Shown piece after piece: positions 35,250-48,281 of a DNA stretch of 63,315 bases (positions are counted from its first letter, which is position 1; every line of letters starts with the position of its first letter). The stretch lies in assembly GCA_024811115.1 (NCBI GenBank), contig JAKOGH010000400.1, positions 1 through 63,315 of the forward strand, in the 5' to 3' direction. Position numbers and translations under genes: made by a program. This DNA comes from Terana coerulea (Eukaryota > Basidiomycota > Agaricomycetes > Polyporales > Phanerochaetaceae). The notes under the pieces are model-generated. The model was not told where the DNA came from, did not search any database, and saw nothing but the letters and a program-made list of their open reading frames with translations.

Positions 35250-37762
35250 ATGGTTCGTGACCCACAGCTCGATAGTTTATATCCTGAAAGCCCGTTTTCA
35301 GACAAAATGCGGTGAATGTGGCGGCAGCGTCATTGAGTACGATGCCGCCGCAGGAAACGGCTTCTGCGTTAATTGTGGGACGGTCGTGGAGGAGAACACG
35401 ATCGTCAACGAGGTACGTTGGTTTCGGATGCGCCAATCCTTTGAGTCGCTGAATACAGGCTCGGCAGGTGTCTTTTGGAGAGACGAGCACGGGTGCTGCT
35501 ATGGTGCAAGGCAGCTTTGTGGGACAAGGCGCCAGTGCGTTCTCAGGTCGCAGCGGTCCTCGCTTGAGCTGACTACGACAAATCGCCGAATCATAGCGCA
35601 TGCACGGATGGGTGGGCCGTTCGGGAACAGAGGAAGCAGCGAGAGCCGGGAGCAGACCATAGCGAACGGTGCGTCCCGCACAGGTTCCCTTCGCCCTTGC
35701 ACTTAAAGAATCTCTCCTCACACCAGCGACGCGCAAGATCCAGCAGATATGCCAGCACTTCCGCCTCTCCGACGTCGTCGCGCTCGCCGCCACGCGGCTC
35801 TACACCCTCGCGCTCGAGCACAAGTTCACGCGCGGCCGGCGCAGCCTGCACGTCGTCGCCGTCTGCATCTACGTCGCTTGTCGCCAGAAGGGCGCCAAGA
35901 CGCTCATGCTCATCGACTTCTCCGACCTGCTTCAGGTGCGCCTCCGTCTCTCTTTCCCTCTCTCCCTCCTGCATATTCCATCTCGAAGGGAGCGGCGCTG
36001 ACCCGCGGAGCAGGTCAACGTCTTCGAGCTCGGGCACACCTACCTGCAGCTCGTGCACACGCTCAACCTGAAGCTGCCACTCGTCGACCCGGCGCACTAC
36101 GTGAGCCGCTTCGCCGCGCTGCTCGAGTTCGGCGACGCGACGGCCCGGGTCGCGCAGGACGCCGCGCGCCTCGTCGCGCGCATGGACCGCGACTGGCTCG
36201 CGCGCGGGCGGCGGCCGTCCGGGATCTGCGGCGCCGCGCTCCTGCTCGCCGCGCGCATGAACCACTTCCGCCGGAGCGTCGCCGAGGTCGTGCAGGTCGT
36301 GAAGATCGCGGACACGACCGTGCGCAAGCGCCTCGAGGAGTTCCGCGCCACGGGCAGCGCCGCGCTCAGCGTGGACGACTTCCGGAGCGTGTGGCTCGAG
36401 GAGGAGAGCGCGCCGCCGGCGTTCGTGAAGGGGCGCGAGAAGGAGGAGCGCGAGCGGGAGGAGCGGGAGGGCGGCGTCACAGTGCAGGAGAAGGGGAAGG
36501 GGACGCGCAAGGCGAGGAAGCGGAAACGGAAGCGCGGTGCGGACGAGGACGAGGAGGAGCAAGAAGAGGAGGTCGAGGGGATGCCGCCGACACAAGAAAC
36601 TGACACAATGACGCTGGTCGGCAACCAGCCCGACCCCCGGGTGCCGATCGACCCCGCGCTGCTTCACGCCGGCATCCTCGCAGGGACAGCCGAGCCTCCT
36701 CTCTTCCTCCCCGAAGAGCCCCTGGAGTACAATCCCTCGTTTATGCCCTCCACGGGCGTCGAGGTCTTTCCGGTGCCCTCCACCTCCACGTCGCAGCCGC
36801 CTGCGTCGTTCGCCCACTCGCTTCCGCCTGGGTCCGAGGACACGCTGCGCCGGCCGTCGCCCATCGAGGCCTCGCTGGACGCCGCGCTCGCCGAAGAAGT
36901 CTCGTCCTTCCTCGAGACTACCAAGGCGCCCAGCTCAGCTCGGCGCTGGACGACGCCGACGCGCAGAAGAAGGCCGAGATGACGACGGTGGATGAGCTGC
37001 AGGGCCTCGACGAGGAAGAGCTGGACGCGTTTCTGCTTTCGGAAGATGAAGTCAAGTTGAAGGAGCGCATCTGGGTGGAGATGAACCGCGAATACCTGGA
37101 GAATCTCGCTGGTAAGTGCTCGTTGCCTTGATGCTACAATTGTGGTGTAACGAGATGCTGCGTTTGCTGAACTGGTCTGATGCGTTGCTTGCAGCGAAGA
37201 TGGAGCAGGAGCAAATGGGCGGCGAATCAGGAGAAGAAGAAGCGCAAGGTTCGTATCCCACCGGTGGCAAATAGTTCACCAGTTCTTTTCCCATCCTTTT
37301 TCGTTTATTCTCACCGACAAACCACCCGCACACAGAAGCGCAAAACGGCAAGCACCAAAACCGCGCGACGCGTCGAACCCGCACGGCGCGACGGCCGCCG
37401 AGGCCGCGCGCAGCATGATGCAGAACAGCGCGCGCTGGAGCAAGCGCATCAACTACGACATGCTCGCCTCCATCCTCGACGGCGCGCCCGGCAGCCCTGC
37501 GGACTACAAGCACGACGTCGACCTGCTCACACTGGATGATGCAGAGGACGCGGAGGGCGCAGAGGGCGCGGTGCTCATCGAGGAGGGTGGCGGCGGCGTC
37601 GGCCAGGCGCCCGCGCCCGCATCCCGCGCGACGACGGCAGCGGCGGAGGTGGCGCCGGGGGCGGATGAGGACGACGCGGTGGGCGAGGTGGAGGAGGAAG
37701 AGTACGCGGGCGAGCATGTGGAGGAGTATGGTGAGTGGGAGGGGTACGAGCAGGAGGTGTAG
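35250..37762 (+). CDS. BRF1: TFIIIB subunit BRF1 (TFIIB-related factor), with probable frameshifts
   Basis: RNA polymerase III initiation factor acting in the nucleus on tRNA and 5S genes. It starts with a 3-nt exon (ATG, 35250-35252), then 35302-35412, 35459-35546, 35597-35668, 35727-35935, 36014-37111 and 37195 onward. The zinc ribbon has CGECGG and CVNCGTVVEE. GGPFGNRGSSESREQTIAN precedes two cyclin folds (ATRKIQQICQHFRLSDVV; then HYVSRFAALLEFGD to VRKRLEEF). The C-terminal Brf homology region is LDAFLLSEDEVKLKERIWVE. Another conserved block is ASNPHGATAAEAARSMM ... WSKRINYDML. Exon 6 is one base short, at GG 36925-36926. A second slip is at AAAA 37357-37360, and a third is likely near 37215. 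The gene is housekeeping, so these are probably sequence errors. Confidence 0.9.
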
Positions 37763-37820
37763 GCCGTGTCTGCGCTCGGTTTCGCTCATGCGGATAGATT
37801 AAGATTATGACAGTCATTAT

Positions 37821-38420
37821 TCAGAGTAAACGTAGTGTACATGTAGTCAATGCGAATTCAATCCACGCTGTGTCGGTGCGCCAGGGAGAGTCGCTCGACT
37901 GAGTCGAAGGAGAAGCCTCCTTCTGTGAGCCCCTCCTGTCTCCCTCCGCGTAGGCGGCGTTGGTCTGCAGATCAGATACAGCGGTAGCGACCCGTGCCCG
38001 GTGTTGCCGCAGAAGCTCATTCTCAAGCTCGACCGCGGTGAATTGGCTGTTGGACAGAACAAGCCCCGCGACCGAGAGGATACCAAGCAAATCCTCGACG
38101 AAAGGCACAGCCGACTTGCGCATTGCGCCGACGTCATGTCGAGACCGACCTCGGTAAGCTAGAACACCGAACAGTCCTGCTTGCGACGGTATGAGAGCGG
38201 TATTCTGACCAGCACACCTATTCAGAGGAGTTCACCGCGAGCAATGCTGATTTGTACGGCAGTGACGGATGGGATTATCCCGTCGCTGCAGCGAATTGTT
38301 AGATCGGGTGCCAGGGATTGAATTACTCGAGAAACTGACCACCAACGCTGAAGCTCGTGGTCTGCAGGTAGCCATAGTCCGTTGTCCGTCGCGTACGCGG
38401 TGGGTCAACCTGGGTCCCAT
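37821..38420 (-). CDS. Small hypothetical protein, exon structure unclear
   Basis: An open stretch from about 38200 down to 37821 reads NTALIPSQAGLFGVLAY, then HDVGAMRKSAVPFVEDLLG, a hydrophobic run (ILSVAGLVLS), and VELENELLRQHRARVATAVSDLQ, which looks like a short coiled coil. Codon use and composition are convincing, but the family is not known to me. An upstream exon beginning near 38380 (MATCRPRASAL) is possible; the splice between them does not close cleanly. Convergent with BRF1, which ends 60 bp away. Confidence 0.4.
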
Positions 38421-41163
38421 GTGCGTCGCTTGGCTGAGAGTGATGGCCGCCTCTAAAAGCCCGGACTTCTGCGAACCCGGCGGGACTGTCGCGGCGACCG
38501 CGGGAATAGACGCGCAGATGACGCCCGGGCGATGGTCACTTGATGGTCACCGAGTCAACGCCGAGGCGTCGGCTTCTCCCGATATGGTCGCCGGTACCGG
38601 TATACCGGGATCCAAAGCGGCGCCCACGGGAAATAACCGACGAATTGGCCGGCTTTGACGCACAAGCTGTGAACCCGCTCTAGAGGACATGAACGACGAT
38701 TGCGCCGCCTGCTCGCGCGGTGGCGGCGATGTACGTTTTTATTTTCAGAAAAAGAGTAAGAGCGGCGTTTCAGTGGCTGGGACGGGGACTAAAGTGAGCT
38801 TCAACGTGGTGAGAGATCTGATGAACCACTTACGGTTTCACTATCGGAAAGTTTTAGACGGCTGAAGACAAAGAATGGCACGCCTCACGAGATCAAAGTG
38901 TGCGCAAAGACTGCTCAACCTTAGTCGCTTCATTACGTCTTTGAGCACGCATCTATGCATTGAAAGACAACCTTGAGCTTACAGCTATAGGAGGATGGTG
39001 TCTATCAGGAGCTGGTGGATACCCGGACCGGAAGGTATACTTACCTGAATCTCCTGAGTGAAGCCGAAGCCGAGCCTTACAAATACGACCGGCTAAGTCG
39101 GGAGCAGCGAGCCTGCAGAGCCACGCTCGACCTCCCGTGTTGCAGAAGGTTGCAGATTGTTAAGATAATCGTCCGCGAGGGCTCCCGCTGAGTTTCAAAG
39201 ACCCACGGACCAGAGGCGAGCCGCGGAAGCACCACATGAAAGCGACAAAAATTACTGGCGGTCATAGCGAAGTCGCCTTGTGCACGTTGCGCTTGAGAAT
39301 TTGCGCCTGGGAAGCGAGTGGATGAAATTCTTCTCGGAGCCTTGCCGCACTACCGCGGATGCAATGAATTGCATACGTCTGCGTAGTCATAGGTCGAGGC
39401 TGGTCAGAGATCGGTCCTACGCGGCTCCTTGTTCTCACCTCATTCTCGGGAGAAGCCCCGAATACCTCGCGCCTGGGGCGCGCTATAGGAGTCGATAAGC
39501 CATAAGGAGGGGTTCTTGCGCCTGTCCGGTGACGAGCAATGTAGTGTTCTATGAATCGTGTGGCACGCCGCCTCGGAGAATGATGAGGTGATAGGAGGGC
39601 GAAGGAAAGGCTAAATGATTCTCAGTCGTGTATCGGGAAAGGCGGAGGTTCTGTGTTCGTACAAATACGTACATTGCTAGCGTTCAGCGCAGGTAGACCC
39701 TGTAGACCCTGAGGAACGTGCGAGCCGTATGATTGCATCGTGGCAAACTCGCAGCGCATGTTTCAGCTCCTCGGCGCAGCGGGTCGTGGTCGGATGATAT
39801 GAGACGGTGAGTGCGGGGTAACACATTTTCAAGGCCCTTTGTGTTGGTGCGCCATACAGCGGTAAGCGTAAGGGTTGCGTTCCCTAATCTAGATGAGTCG
39901 GAAGCACTACATACCCTGGAGGCATGAGTGGTTTCACGCAGGTTGCCGCATTTTTGACAGAATTTGACTGACACATACAGGTCTGCAACGACGGCGACAT
40001 CAGACTTTACGCGTACCGTATACGTGCCGTGCGAGTCGCTTCCCTAAATACGCAGCATGTAAATGCTGTCAACGGCAGGATGGACGTGGTTGGAAAGTTA
40101 ACGTTACTGGGCCATGCCGCCGCGGCAACGCACAATTTCAAACTCCGAGATCTAGATCCTACGAAGGGTGACATTCCCGGCACAGCCTCGGGCTCCAGGT
40201 ACGCTGTCTGTTCCTGCCTCGCGAGTACCCTTTCTATTTACTGCCACCGCTAACTTTAGCCTGAATGCCCCGTACTACGCCCTCGACAGTCTTTTTTTAG
40301 GTATGGAGATCGATTCAAAGCGTACAGTGGATCATTATATCCGAAGACACCGTGAAAAGTGTTGTCATGCGGCCGTCATGCTTGGGCTGCTGGCCCTGTA
40401 TTTTCGGTGAGTCGTGAATGTCTTTCACTCTTTCACTATCGTTTACACCGCGAGTTGCGAACTGTAAGCTTTTATTCCCGCTCGCAATGCGATACCATGA
40501 CGGAGATAGTCAAATAGCCTTCAACTCCTACATCGAAAACGCCACCCCGGCATGCTCCGGACCCTCAAATCGGGATGCTTTGGAGATCGACGTTCTCGCG
40601 GCGACATGGTGCATCTCACCGCTGTGATCGGGACGACTCGCAAAAATGCACGACGTTCAAATTTGCTCAAGTCCGCATTCACCATCGTGCCCGGAAGTTA
40701 TGCAGAACTTCTCGGGTATATTACTCCTCATGGTCCATAGCCGAGATCTTGCTGGGGCATCTCAGGGTATAGATATACGTAAGTCCACCTGTCTTCTCAG
40801 CAACGGAGCTGATCACGGTGCTTCGGTCTTTCTTACGCATTGTTTCCGCCTGTCAATTATGGCATTACGTGGAGCGCATCTCCAGCGGTACGCATTCGTT
40901 CTGTTAGAGCATAGCAATGCAATGTATTTTTCGCCGCTTTTGTTGCATCATTTGCGGTATGGTAGTTATGCTGTGCGTTCTGGTGGTATGATTGGTATCA
41001 TGACATCTGTCTTTGTTTGTCGTGTGAGACATTGGCACACACGTCGATGGCACACGGTTTGACTGAAGACAATTTCTTGGACGTCCTCGCGTAGCTCGCT
41101 ATACGAAGTGCAATTTTGTGCAACCATCACAATTGGATAAACAAACAACCCAGTATTGATACA
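38421..41163. other. Gene-poor region, no supported gene
   Basis: About 2.7 kb with many stops in all frames. Open frames at 38269-38658, 39684-39974 and 40029-40740 are short, overlap on both strands and show no motif. No repeats or tRNA-like folds were recognised. It could hold a long promoter, a noncoding RNA or decayed genes. Confidence 0.4.
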
Positions 41164-42946
41164 TCAAGGTCCGACCCGCAGCCGCAGGTTCTGTACTTCT
41201 CGTTCCAGCTCCTCCAGCCTGCTGCGCTCCCCATCCCCAAGCGGCCCCATCCGCGCCCGTTCGTCCATCCGCGCCTTGATCGCCAGAGGCAGCACACGCC
41301 CGACCTCGTTCCACCGCGTCCACCACTCCGACATCTTGATGCGCCGCTCGTCCGTCACGCCCGCCCGGTCGAGCGCGATGCCGTACGCGTCGGGCCAGCG
41401 CACGCCCGCGGACACCTGGCAGTACAGCGGGCAGAGGTGGCTGAGGAACAGCGCGGTCGGCTCGACGAAGGTCAGCGGCGCGCTGCCGAGCGTCAGCTTC
41501 TGCAGCGAGTGGAAGGGCGGGAGCGGCTGGGCGGGCGCGCGCCGCGGCACGGCGTCGCCGTTGATGTACAGCGCGAGCTCGCGGAGTTGGGGGCAATGCG
41601 TGGCGAACGGGATGAGTGCCTGTGGCGTGAGGATCGGGGGCGTGAGCTCGGGGATGGGCTCGCTGTTAAGGCGGAGCGACTCGAGCGCAGGCCAGCTCGC
41701 AGCGATCTCCTCGAGGTCGGACTCGGTGATGTTCAGCTGGTAGTCCCATCGAATGTCGAATTTCCGGATGCGCCTGCAGGCTAGGAGCGGGCGTAGGGTC
41801 TGGATAGACGGGCGCGCAGCCGCGGGAGGTGGTGGGACGACGATAGGGGACCCGGGGCCCAGCAAGAAATCGAGGTGAAGCTCGGTGAGTGTCGTGAACT
41901 GCTCCGCTAAGATAGTGAGGAGCTGCTGCAGGACCGGCGGGTTGTCGATAGCGAGGACATTAAGATGCAGTGTTGTGATGCTCCGCGGCGCGAACGCGTC
42001 CATAAGGAAGGCACACGCATGCTGTAGGTGCGACGTAAATGTCATCTTGCGCAGCACCGGGAAGGCTCCGGGAACCAGCACAGGCTGAAAGGCCGCGACA
42101 TCGGCGCTGTCCCCGATCCCACCCTCTAAGGGCGGCGCAATTTCGATCGTCTCCAGAAGCTGTGCCGTAGAGAGCAGCGCCACCACTTCGCTGGTCAAGA
42201 AGTACATCGGCATGAAGACGTGACGTAGGTCTTTCAACCCGCCGAACAGCATGAGCAGCTCGGGCTGGACCTCGCGTACGGGGCAGTGCGACCTGACCTC
42301 GAGCTTCGCGACCGTCGGTGTCTTCTTGAGGATGCCTTCGATGTAGGCGCTCAACGGCGGATCAGCAGAGCGGTGAAGGTGAATGGAGAGGTGACGGAGG
42401 GTCGCGTGCATAAATATAAGGGACCGCTGCTGGCGGAGGGCGTCGACGCAGTACCAGCCGAGCGACAGGAAATTCGGGAGTATGTCTGGGCGCGGGCAGG
42501 TTCGCTCGATTTCTGTGTAGATGTTTGGGTCGAGCTGTCTACGCCTGCCGGCAGGACGCCGGTCGTCGATATCGAAGGCTCGTACACGACGAGCGTAGCG
42601 GTTGAATCGCACCCAGTCGCTGGATTGCAACGGGCGCTTGAATTTCTGGTATTGTAATCCACAGGTGTCAAATAATATCTAGACAATTCAGCGCAGCACA
42701 TACCACGAATGTGTAAACACCCTGCGGAGTCGTTCGCTGGTAGGTTGCCAACGGCGCGAGCAGTGATAATAAAGGGCGCATATCCGTGATGACATGCCAC
42801 AGAGTATCGAGCGCGACGTCCGACCACTGTTTGCAAACGCGGGCGGTCCGAGCCAAGTTCCGGTCATCTAAAAAGGAGAATATAAGGGCGAGTAACTCCG
42901 ATATATCGATTGGGCGTGTTGTGGGCATCACTGTGTTTGAGGACAT
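41164..42946 (-). CDS. F-box/LRR-like protein, 574 residues
   Basis: Exons 42704-42946 and 41164-42645 join in phase 0 through a 58-nt intron and close to 574 residues. The F-box is at about residues 12-50 (ISELLALIFSFLDDRNLARTARVCKQWSD divided over two helices). Leucine-rich repeats follow (LRHLSIHLHR, LLETIEIAPPL, LTELHLDFLL, LESLRLNSEPI, LRELALYING, LQKLTLGSAPL). The C-terminus is a short coiled coil (SRLEELEREVQNLRLRV). Probable SCF ligase adaptor. It is a tandem paralogue of the gene at 43854-45638: same exon structure and collinear LRRs. The frame is intact. Confidence 0.9.
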
Positions 42947-43853
42947 GGGTACGTCGGTTTGGGGGGTCTGGAGGCGAATTACGAGCCGGCTTGATTCTTT
43001 TATAACCCTATCCTTTCTGGGCTCGTGCTAGATTGCTTGCCACCGGCCCTGAGGCGCGGAAGATGCGTCGGACCTGGAAAGAGTGTGTCGAATGATTGGG
43101 GGCAGATTTCCTTGCCCAGATTGAGTACATTGATCATTAAAACGCGAAGACCATGAGTGAAGGGAGAGGCAGGGTGTACGTTATGGGTGCGATCGCGTGA
43201 GTCGCCAAGCCCAGATGACCCACGGGATGCACGGTTCAACTCGTGAGACGGCGCACTCCTCGGAAAACGGCAGCATCATCACCGCAGCGGAAACTTTGTC
43301 AGTCGCAAAATAGGTTTCCCCTGCCTGGCGACTGCCGTCCGCTGTGGGCGCTCGTGGTAGCTGAAGCTGAAGGCTGTGGGAAGCGGGCAAGCGCAAGCTG
43401 CACGGCCTGCACACGAGCGGCAGATGCTGACAATAGACTGACTCATGCAGCCGCAGGCTCTTACAGGCAATTCAGACCCCGTGTCGGGAGCGACCAATAA
43501 CAGCTCCCTCTGCGCCGGTATATTACATGAGGGAAGATCGCCTGGACCCGCGAGGCGCGCGTGTGCACCCCGGTTCGCCAAGGTTTCTCCAGTCATCATC
43601 AGAAGAGAGTGGGACCAAAGAACGGCACGCGAGAACCACCGTCGCAAATAAGAGTACTGAACCAGGGTCGCCACGAAGACACCACGTAGCGACCCTTGCA
43701 GGCACAGCGGCCGATTTGCGGTGCAGATTGTTTAAAAGCCGGACATAAGCTTTTTGAACGCCGCTGCTGACGCTCGACCACAGAGCCCAGTGAGGGACAC
43801 TCTATCACGATCAATGTCAGCGTACCGCACTGTAACGGGGATCAGAACATACC
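42947..43853. other. Spacer between tandem F-box/LRR genes
   Basis: Holds the promoter of the first F-box/LRR gene and the 3' flank of the second. Open frames at 43243-43814 overlap on both strands. No element or repeat is recognised. Confidence 0.4.
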
Positions 43854-45638
43854 TCAACAGACGACACATCCGTTATCATCCTGTCCTTTGGTCACCGGTC
43901 CCGCCGCGGACATCTGCCTGTCCCTCATTTTCATACTCTCCAGCTCCTTTTCCAGCGCTGATGTCCGTTCCCGCTCCTCGAGGCGCAGCTTGGTGAGCAG
44001 CGGGAGCATTCGGTCGACCTCGGTCCAGGTTTCGGTGTAGCGGAGCGAGGCCTGGTTCAGCTCGCCCTGGAGCTCTTCAGGGACCACGTCATCGCGGATA
44101 CCGTAGCTGTCGGGCCACGATATGCCGGGGTCGACTTCACATCCCAGAGGGCAGAGCCGGCTCAGGAAGAGCGCCGCAGGTCCTGGCTCGGCGATCGGGG
44201 AGTTGCCGATGAGCAGTCGCCGAAGCGACCGGAAAGGCTTCAGCACGGGTGCCAGAGCGGCGACGTCGAAATCGATGGTGCCCGTCATGTAGAGCCCGAC
44301 CTCGGCGAGCTTGGGGCAGTGGCGAGCCAGCGGTACCAAGGCCCGTAGATCCAGTGTTGGCGTAGACATCTGCATCGGCTCGTTGTTCAGCGCGAGGGAC
44401 TCGATCGAAGGCCATTTCGACGCCAACTCCTCGATGTCGTCCTGAGTAAGATGGAAGGGCTCGAACCACCGCATCTCGAACTGCACGATGTTCGAACAGG
44501 ACAAAACAGGACGAAGAGTCTGCCATGTGATGGGTGGCTGGTCGGTATCGGGCTTGATGTCTGCAGAGGTGAAGAAATCCAAGTACAGGCGGGTGAGCAG
44601 CTGACAGTTGTCGGCCACGGCAGAGAGGAAATTTGATACGTCCTCTGATGATGCATGAGACAGGCAGTGAATGTACAAGATAGAGAGATTCGATGGCGAA
44701 AAGCTGCCCGTGATGAATCTCGTGACGTCCGGGAGGTGCGCGCTGAGGGACAGGTCTGCGAGTGCGGGGAATGCGCCTTCTTGCAGCTGAGGATCGAAAT
44801 GCATGACGTCCGTCATATCGCCCCTCCCTTGCGAATTCATGAATTCAAACTGCAAAGTGTTGAAATCCTTCAGCGTGGACAACTTCTGGACAACCGAGGA
44901 GGTGAGCGTGAATGACGGCAAGATGAGCATCTTCAACCTGGGCAGCCCTTCCAGCAGCTCGAGAAGGTCCTGCTCGACTTCACGAACAGGAAATCGAAAG
45001 CGAAGGTCGAGACGAGTGAGTCGAGGCATCCGGAGCATGACTTGCTTGAAGAAGTTGGAGATAGGGTATGCCGGTATTCGATGAAGGTATACGGCGAAGT
45101 CGGTGATGTTTTCGTGCAGGAACATGAGGGAGAGGCGCATGCGTTGAAATGAAACGGAGACCCAGGTCAACTGACGTAGATTCGGCAGCGTATTGAGCGA
45201 TACGCGAGTACGTGAAATTTCGTCCAACGCCTCTTTGGATATGATCGGCTTCTCGTCCTCCGGGGAGCCTTCGCATTCCTCATCAAAATAGAGCGTACGG
45301 ACCCTGCGTGCATAGGGTTTAAAGCGTTCCCAGTCGTCCACCTCCAAAGCCCGCGTAAACACCTAATGAAAATTAAATGTGATCAGAAGGACAGGATGAG
45401 ATGCACTCACGTAGGTCTCCCGGTCACGCTCGTACCGGGACGGCATGGTCGCCACTGTCATGGGTGCCAGTAACGCAAAAAGCCTTCGTATATCCGATAC
45501 ATCTCTCCATATGATGTTCAGGGCGAGTTCGGACCATCGCTTGCACACGGCTGTGTTGTTGGCGTTGGACTGTTGGTCGAGGAACGAGAAAACGAGCTCG
45601 AGTATCTCAGGGATTTCGAGAACTCTGCGCTGCGTCAT
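43854..45638 (-). CDS. F-box/LRR protein with C-terminal CaaX box
   Basis: Exons 45411-45638 and 43854-45362 give 578 residues. I chose MTQRRVLEIPEILELVF as start because its ATG has an A at -3; an in-frame ATG at 45681-45683 would add 15 residues. The F-box is at residues 8-45 (ILELVFSFLDQQSNAN ... CKRWSELA). About ten leucine-rich segments follow, for example LTRLDLRFRF, LKMLILPSFTL, LTRLYLDFFTS, IESLALNNEPM and LRRLLIGNSPI. The last residues are DDNGCVVC followed by TGA, which fits a CaaX prenylation signal (Cys at X favours farnesyl). Animal FBXL2 is a known F-box protein anchored this way. It is a tandem paralogue of the gene at 41164-42946, which lacks the box. The frame is intact. Confidence 0.9.
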
Positions 45639-48281
45639 TATATCGAACGGCGGCGAAGAAGATGGTATCGTTTTCAAAGCCATATAATGGACCTTCGACA
45701 GGAGTATGTTGGCGAACGGGTGGATGGGAGACTCAGAAAGCAGAGAAGTCAGCGTGACAGTGACAGGGCCACAGGTCAGAAATGGGCAGCGTTCTGTCAC
45801 GGCTCCTTCGGGCATGCGTGACGCCGCGGCATTTCTCTCTCATCTCTCGCTTTCACCAGCGCACGGCCCACGTCGCTGTTCTGGCTGATTTCTCCTCGAA
45901 ACTGGCCCTTACCCTCGGCTTAAGACCGTGCTAAAGTCTCTATGTTCCCACTCTGGCAAGCTTTGGGCTCTTCTGAAATCACGGCGACGGGTTGCGTACG
46001 ACATCCAACACTTCCTCCAACTATAACCTCGGATGTCGATCCGTACATCGCCCATTGCAACGATCTGCAGAACCTGCCAGGGTCCTTGGCTAGTCGTTCA
46101 CTCATCCACTTATGCAATGCTGCTATACTGCGGGCAACGAGGCGCTGCGCCGCGACGGCAACGAGGGAAGCGTCGCAGGAGTGAAGGTATATCCGGACCA
46201 GGGTATCAGGCTTAGAGACCTTTGTGTGTATGTCTCACGCCCGTGTTGAATCGCTGAGGTGAGTCAATCAGCTGGTTCTGTAATGGCCTGACTAACAGCG
46301 AATTTCTCGTCCATTTCCTCAGATCTTGTACGCAACTCGCAGATTTCCAAGTCATTGACCCACGACTGCCCCCTGTGGTCTCTCACGGACAGCGGATACT
46401 ACGCATCATCTCTTGCGATGTGCTCACCGGTGATTGTGTACCGGGATTGAACGGCCCTCACCTGATACGGTCCACCCAGGTCGATCGAAAATTTCGCTGT
46501 CTTCTCGCTCTTCTCCAACATCTACTATGGCATCGCGACTCTTGCCGCAAGTCCCCCCGCTGAAACAAGAGATTTATTTGGACTCCGTCGTCGCTGTACT
46601 ACCCACTTTGCTTCTCGTCAAATCAAGCTCATCTCATCGCAAACCATCGAGTCAGTCAACACTGTGATGCCCTTGATGGTACACGGAGATGTGACGTGAT
46701 TGCGCCTGCATACATGGTCGTGAATGCTGAAGTGAAGTGGACTGTCGCAGTGCGTCCGTACCAGACTCGAATCTCCTATTGAAAGCTACTGTTGTAGTGA
46801 TTGTACCACAGAAAACAAAGCTGATCGTCATGACTTGTCTGATTTTGTGCGGCCTTTGTACCGCGCTCGTCATATCTGTCTGTCCGGCTTCCGCTTATAG
46901 CCAAGTAAGGAAGTTGTATTGACGAACCCGTCCAGTTACTTGCCAGGAACGAATTTGCGGGCGAGGTACGCACCGATGTTGCGACCATTGAGGTATGCTT
47001 TACTACGAGGGTCAAGCGCGTCGCTGATCATGCATCTCTGTCTCGCTAGAGCCGAAGAATGGACTGGGTCCCACAGACTGCGACGTGGATGAGATGTTGA
47101 GTTGTACTGAGGCGCGCCTCACGAGATGATCATTCGCACCGTAGACATTCGTCGGTGCACAAATCCGTATGTTTTGCCTAAACGTTTCGTGGTTGTAGCA
47201 TGGATCTAACGTTGATAGTCACAAAATTGAGAGCAGGCAGCCTGTCCGCTGTAGTGTAAGGGCTTGTATAGAGCACTGCATCAACAGGAGGGTCAGTATG
47301 GTCGCTAGGAGCTTACGTAAGCACCGCACATGGCGTGGACGCACGTTTACTTACACGTCTTACCAGCGTATTACACTCCAGGCACTCGCGTTGAGCTATG
47401 CAAAGTTACCTCTACGACGGATGCGAACACCCTAACAATATCCTTGGTACACCTAACACCTGTCCACGCCGCGGCGGCTTCAGGAACGAAGCGATGGCTT
47501 CTCCGCAAAGTCAGTCGTAAAAGCTTCAGGTTCGAGTCAATACATACGAGAAACTGATTGAATCTAACAAAAATAAGCAGTCTGTTGTCCGCCACGTTGC
47601 GACACTCCATTCTGTGTGGCGCAAGTGCGGGGTACTAGACTCCTCCGTGAATGATGCTCTCGCTATACATCTGACCCCATGTTTTAATTGGCAGATGGGC
47701 AATAATAATGAGGTTCTAGCTGCCTTCATAGCGCCAACCTTATCCAATTACAACCGAAGTACCAGTTTGTTTTAGATTCATCCCGACATTCTTTAGGCAC
47801 GCCGCGTTCCATGGTCCCTAGTCCTGCGCTTTGGTCAGAATGAACGACTCAGGAGCTGGCGTTACTTCCGTGGTTAACGAGGTGGATGTGGGGATTTTCT
47901 AGGTGTGCCTGAGCTCGCCAAACCGCGCGAAATCGACTGTCCTCCCTGACCATGAAGAGCAACTCGGCTGCTTACGCTGCTCCTCGCTCTCCGCACAAAC
48001 GCTGTCACCGATGACAAAGGAATGGTGGCTTACGAGACGGTGTCCTCGTTGCGTCCCGCCGTCCTGGAAGAGAGAGGACAGAGCTGAGGGGCCAGACTCC
48101 ACGGCGTGTCTGCGCTGTCCGGAGATGTGATCTCGCCGACAGATCCCTGCCGCGTTCATGGGCACGTCGACGGTGCACCTCCAAAAGATGCCTGCTCAAA
48201 TGACTATAAAGGAGCCCGCTGCGAACGTCTTACCAGCACTCAGCATCTCCAGCATCTCAGTGACCGTATCCACCTCTCAAT
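45639..48281. other. Gene-poor region upstream of lectin copy 2
   Basis: About 2.6 kb. Apart from one possible terminal exon near 46936-47018, no gene is supported. Open frames are short and on both strands. The right end must hold the promoter of the lectin gene and the left end that of the F-box/LRR gene. Confidence 0.4.
46936..47018 (-). CDS. Possible terminal exon of an unknown gene or relic
   Basis: On the minus strand a stretch after a possible AG acceptor reads DALDPRSKAYLNG, then RNIGAYLARKFVPGK and a TAA (46936-46938). The composition looks like a conserved C-terminus, but no upstream exon could be connected and I do not recognise it. It may be the remains of a lost gene. Confidence 0.2.

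Noticed and set aside
35158..36817. Minus-strand frames of 211 and 408 codons opposite BRF1
   Set aside because: Antisense shadows of the BRF1 exons, which have clear zinc-ribbon and cyclin-fold motifs.
38269..41062. Several plus-strand frames of 60-138 codons
   Set aside because: No motif or splice-supported model; frames overlap on both strands.
47520..47550. B-box-like GGTTCGAGTCA
   Set aside because: No matching A box or acceptor stem upstream.
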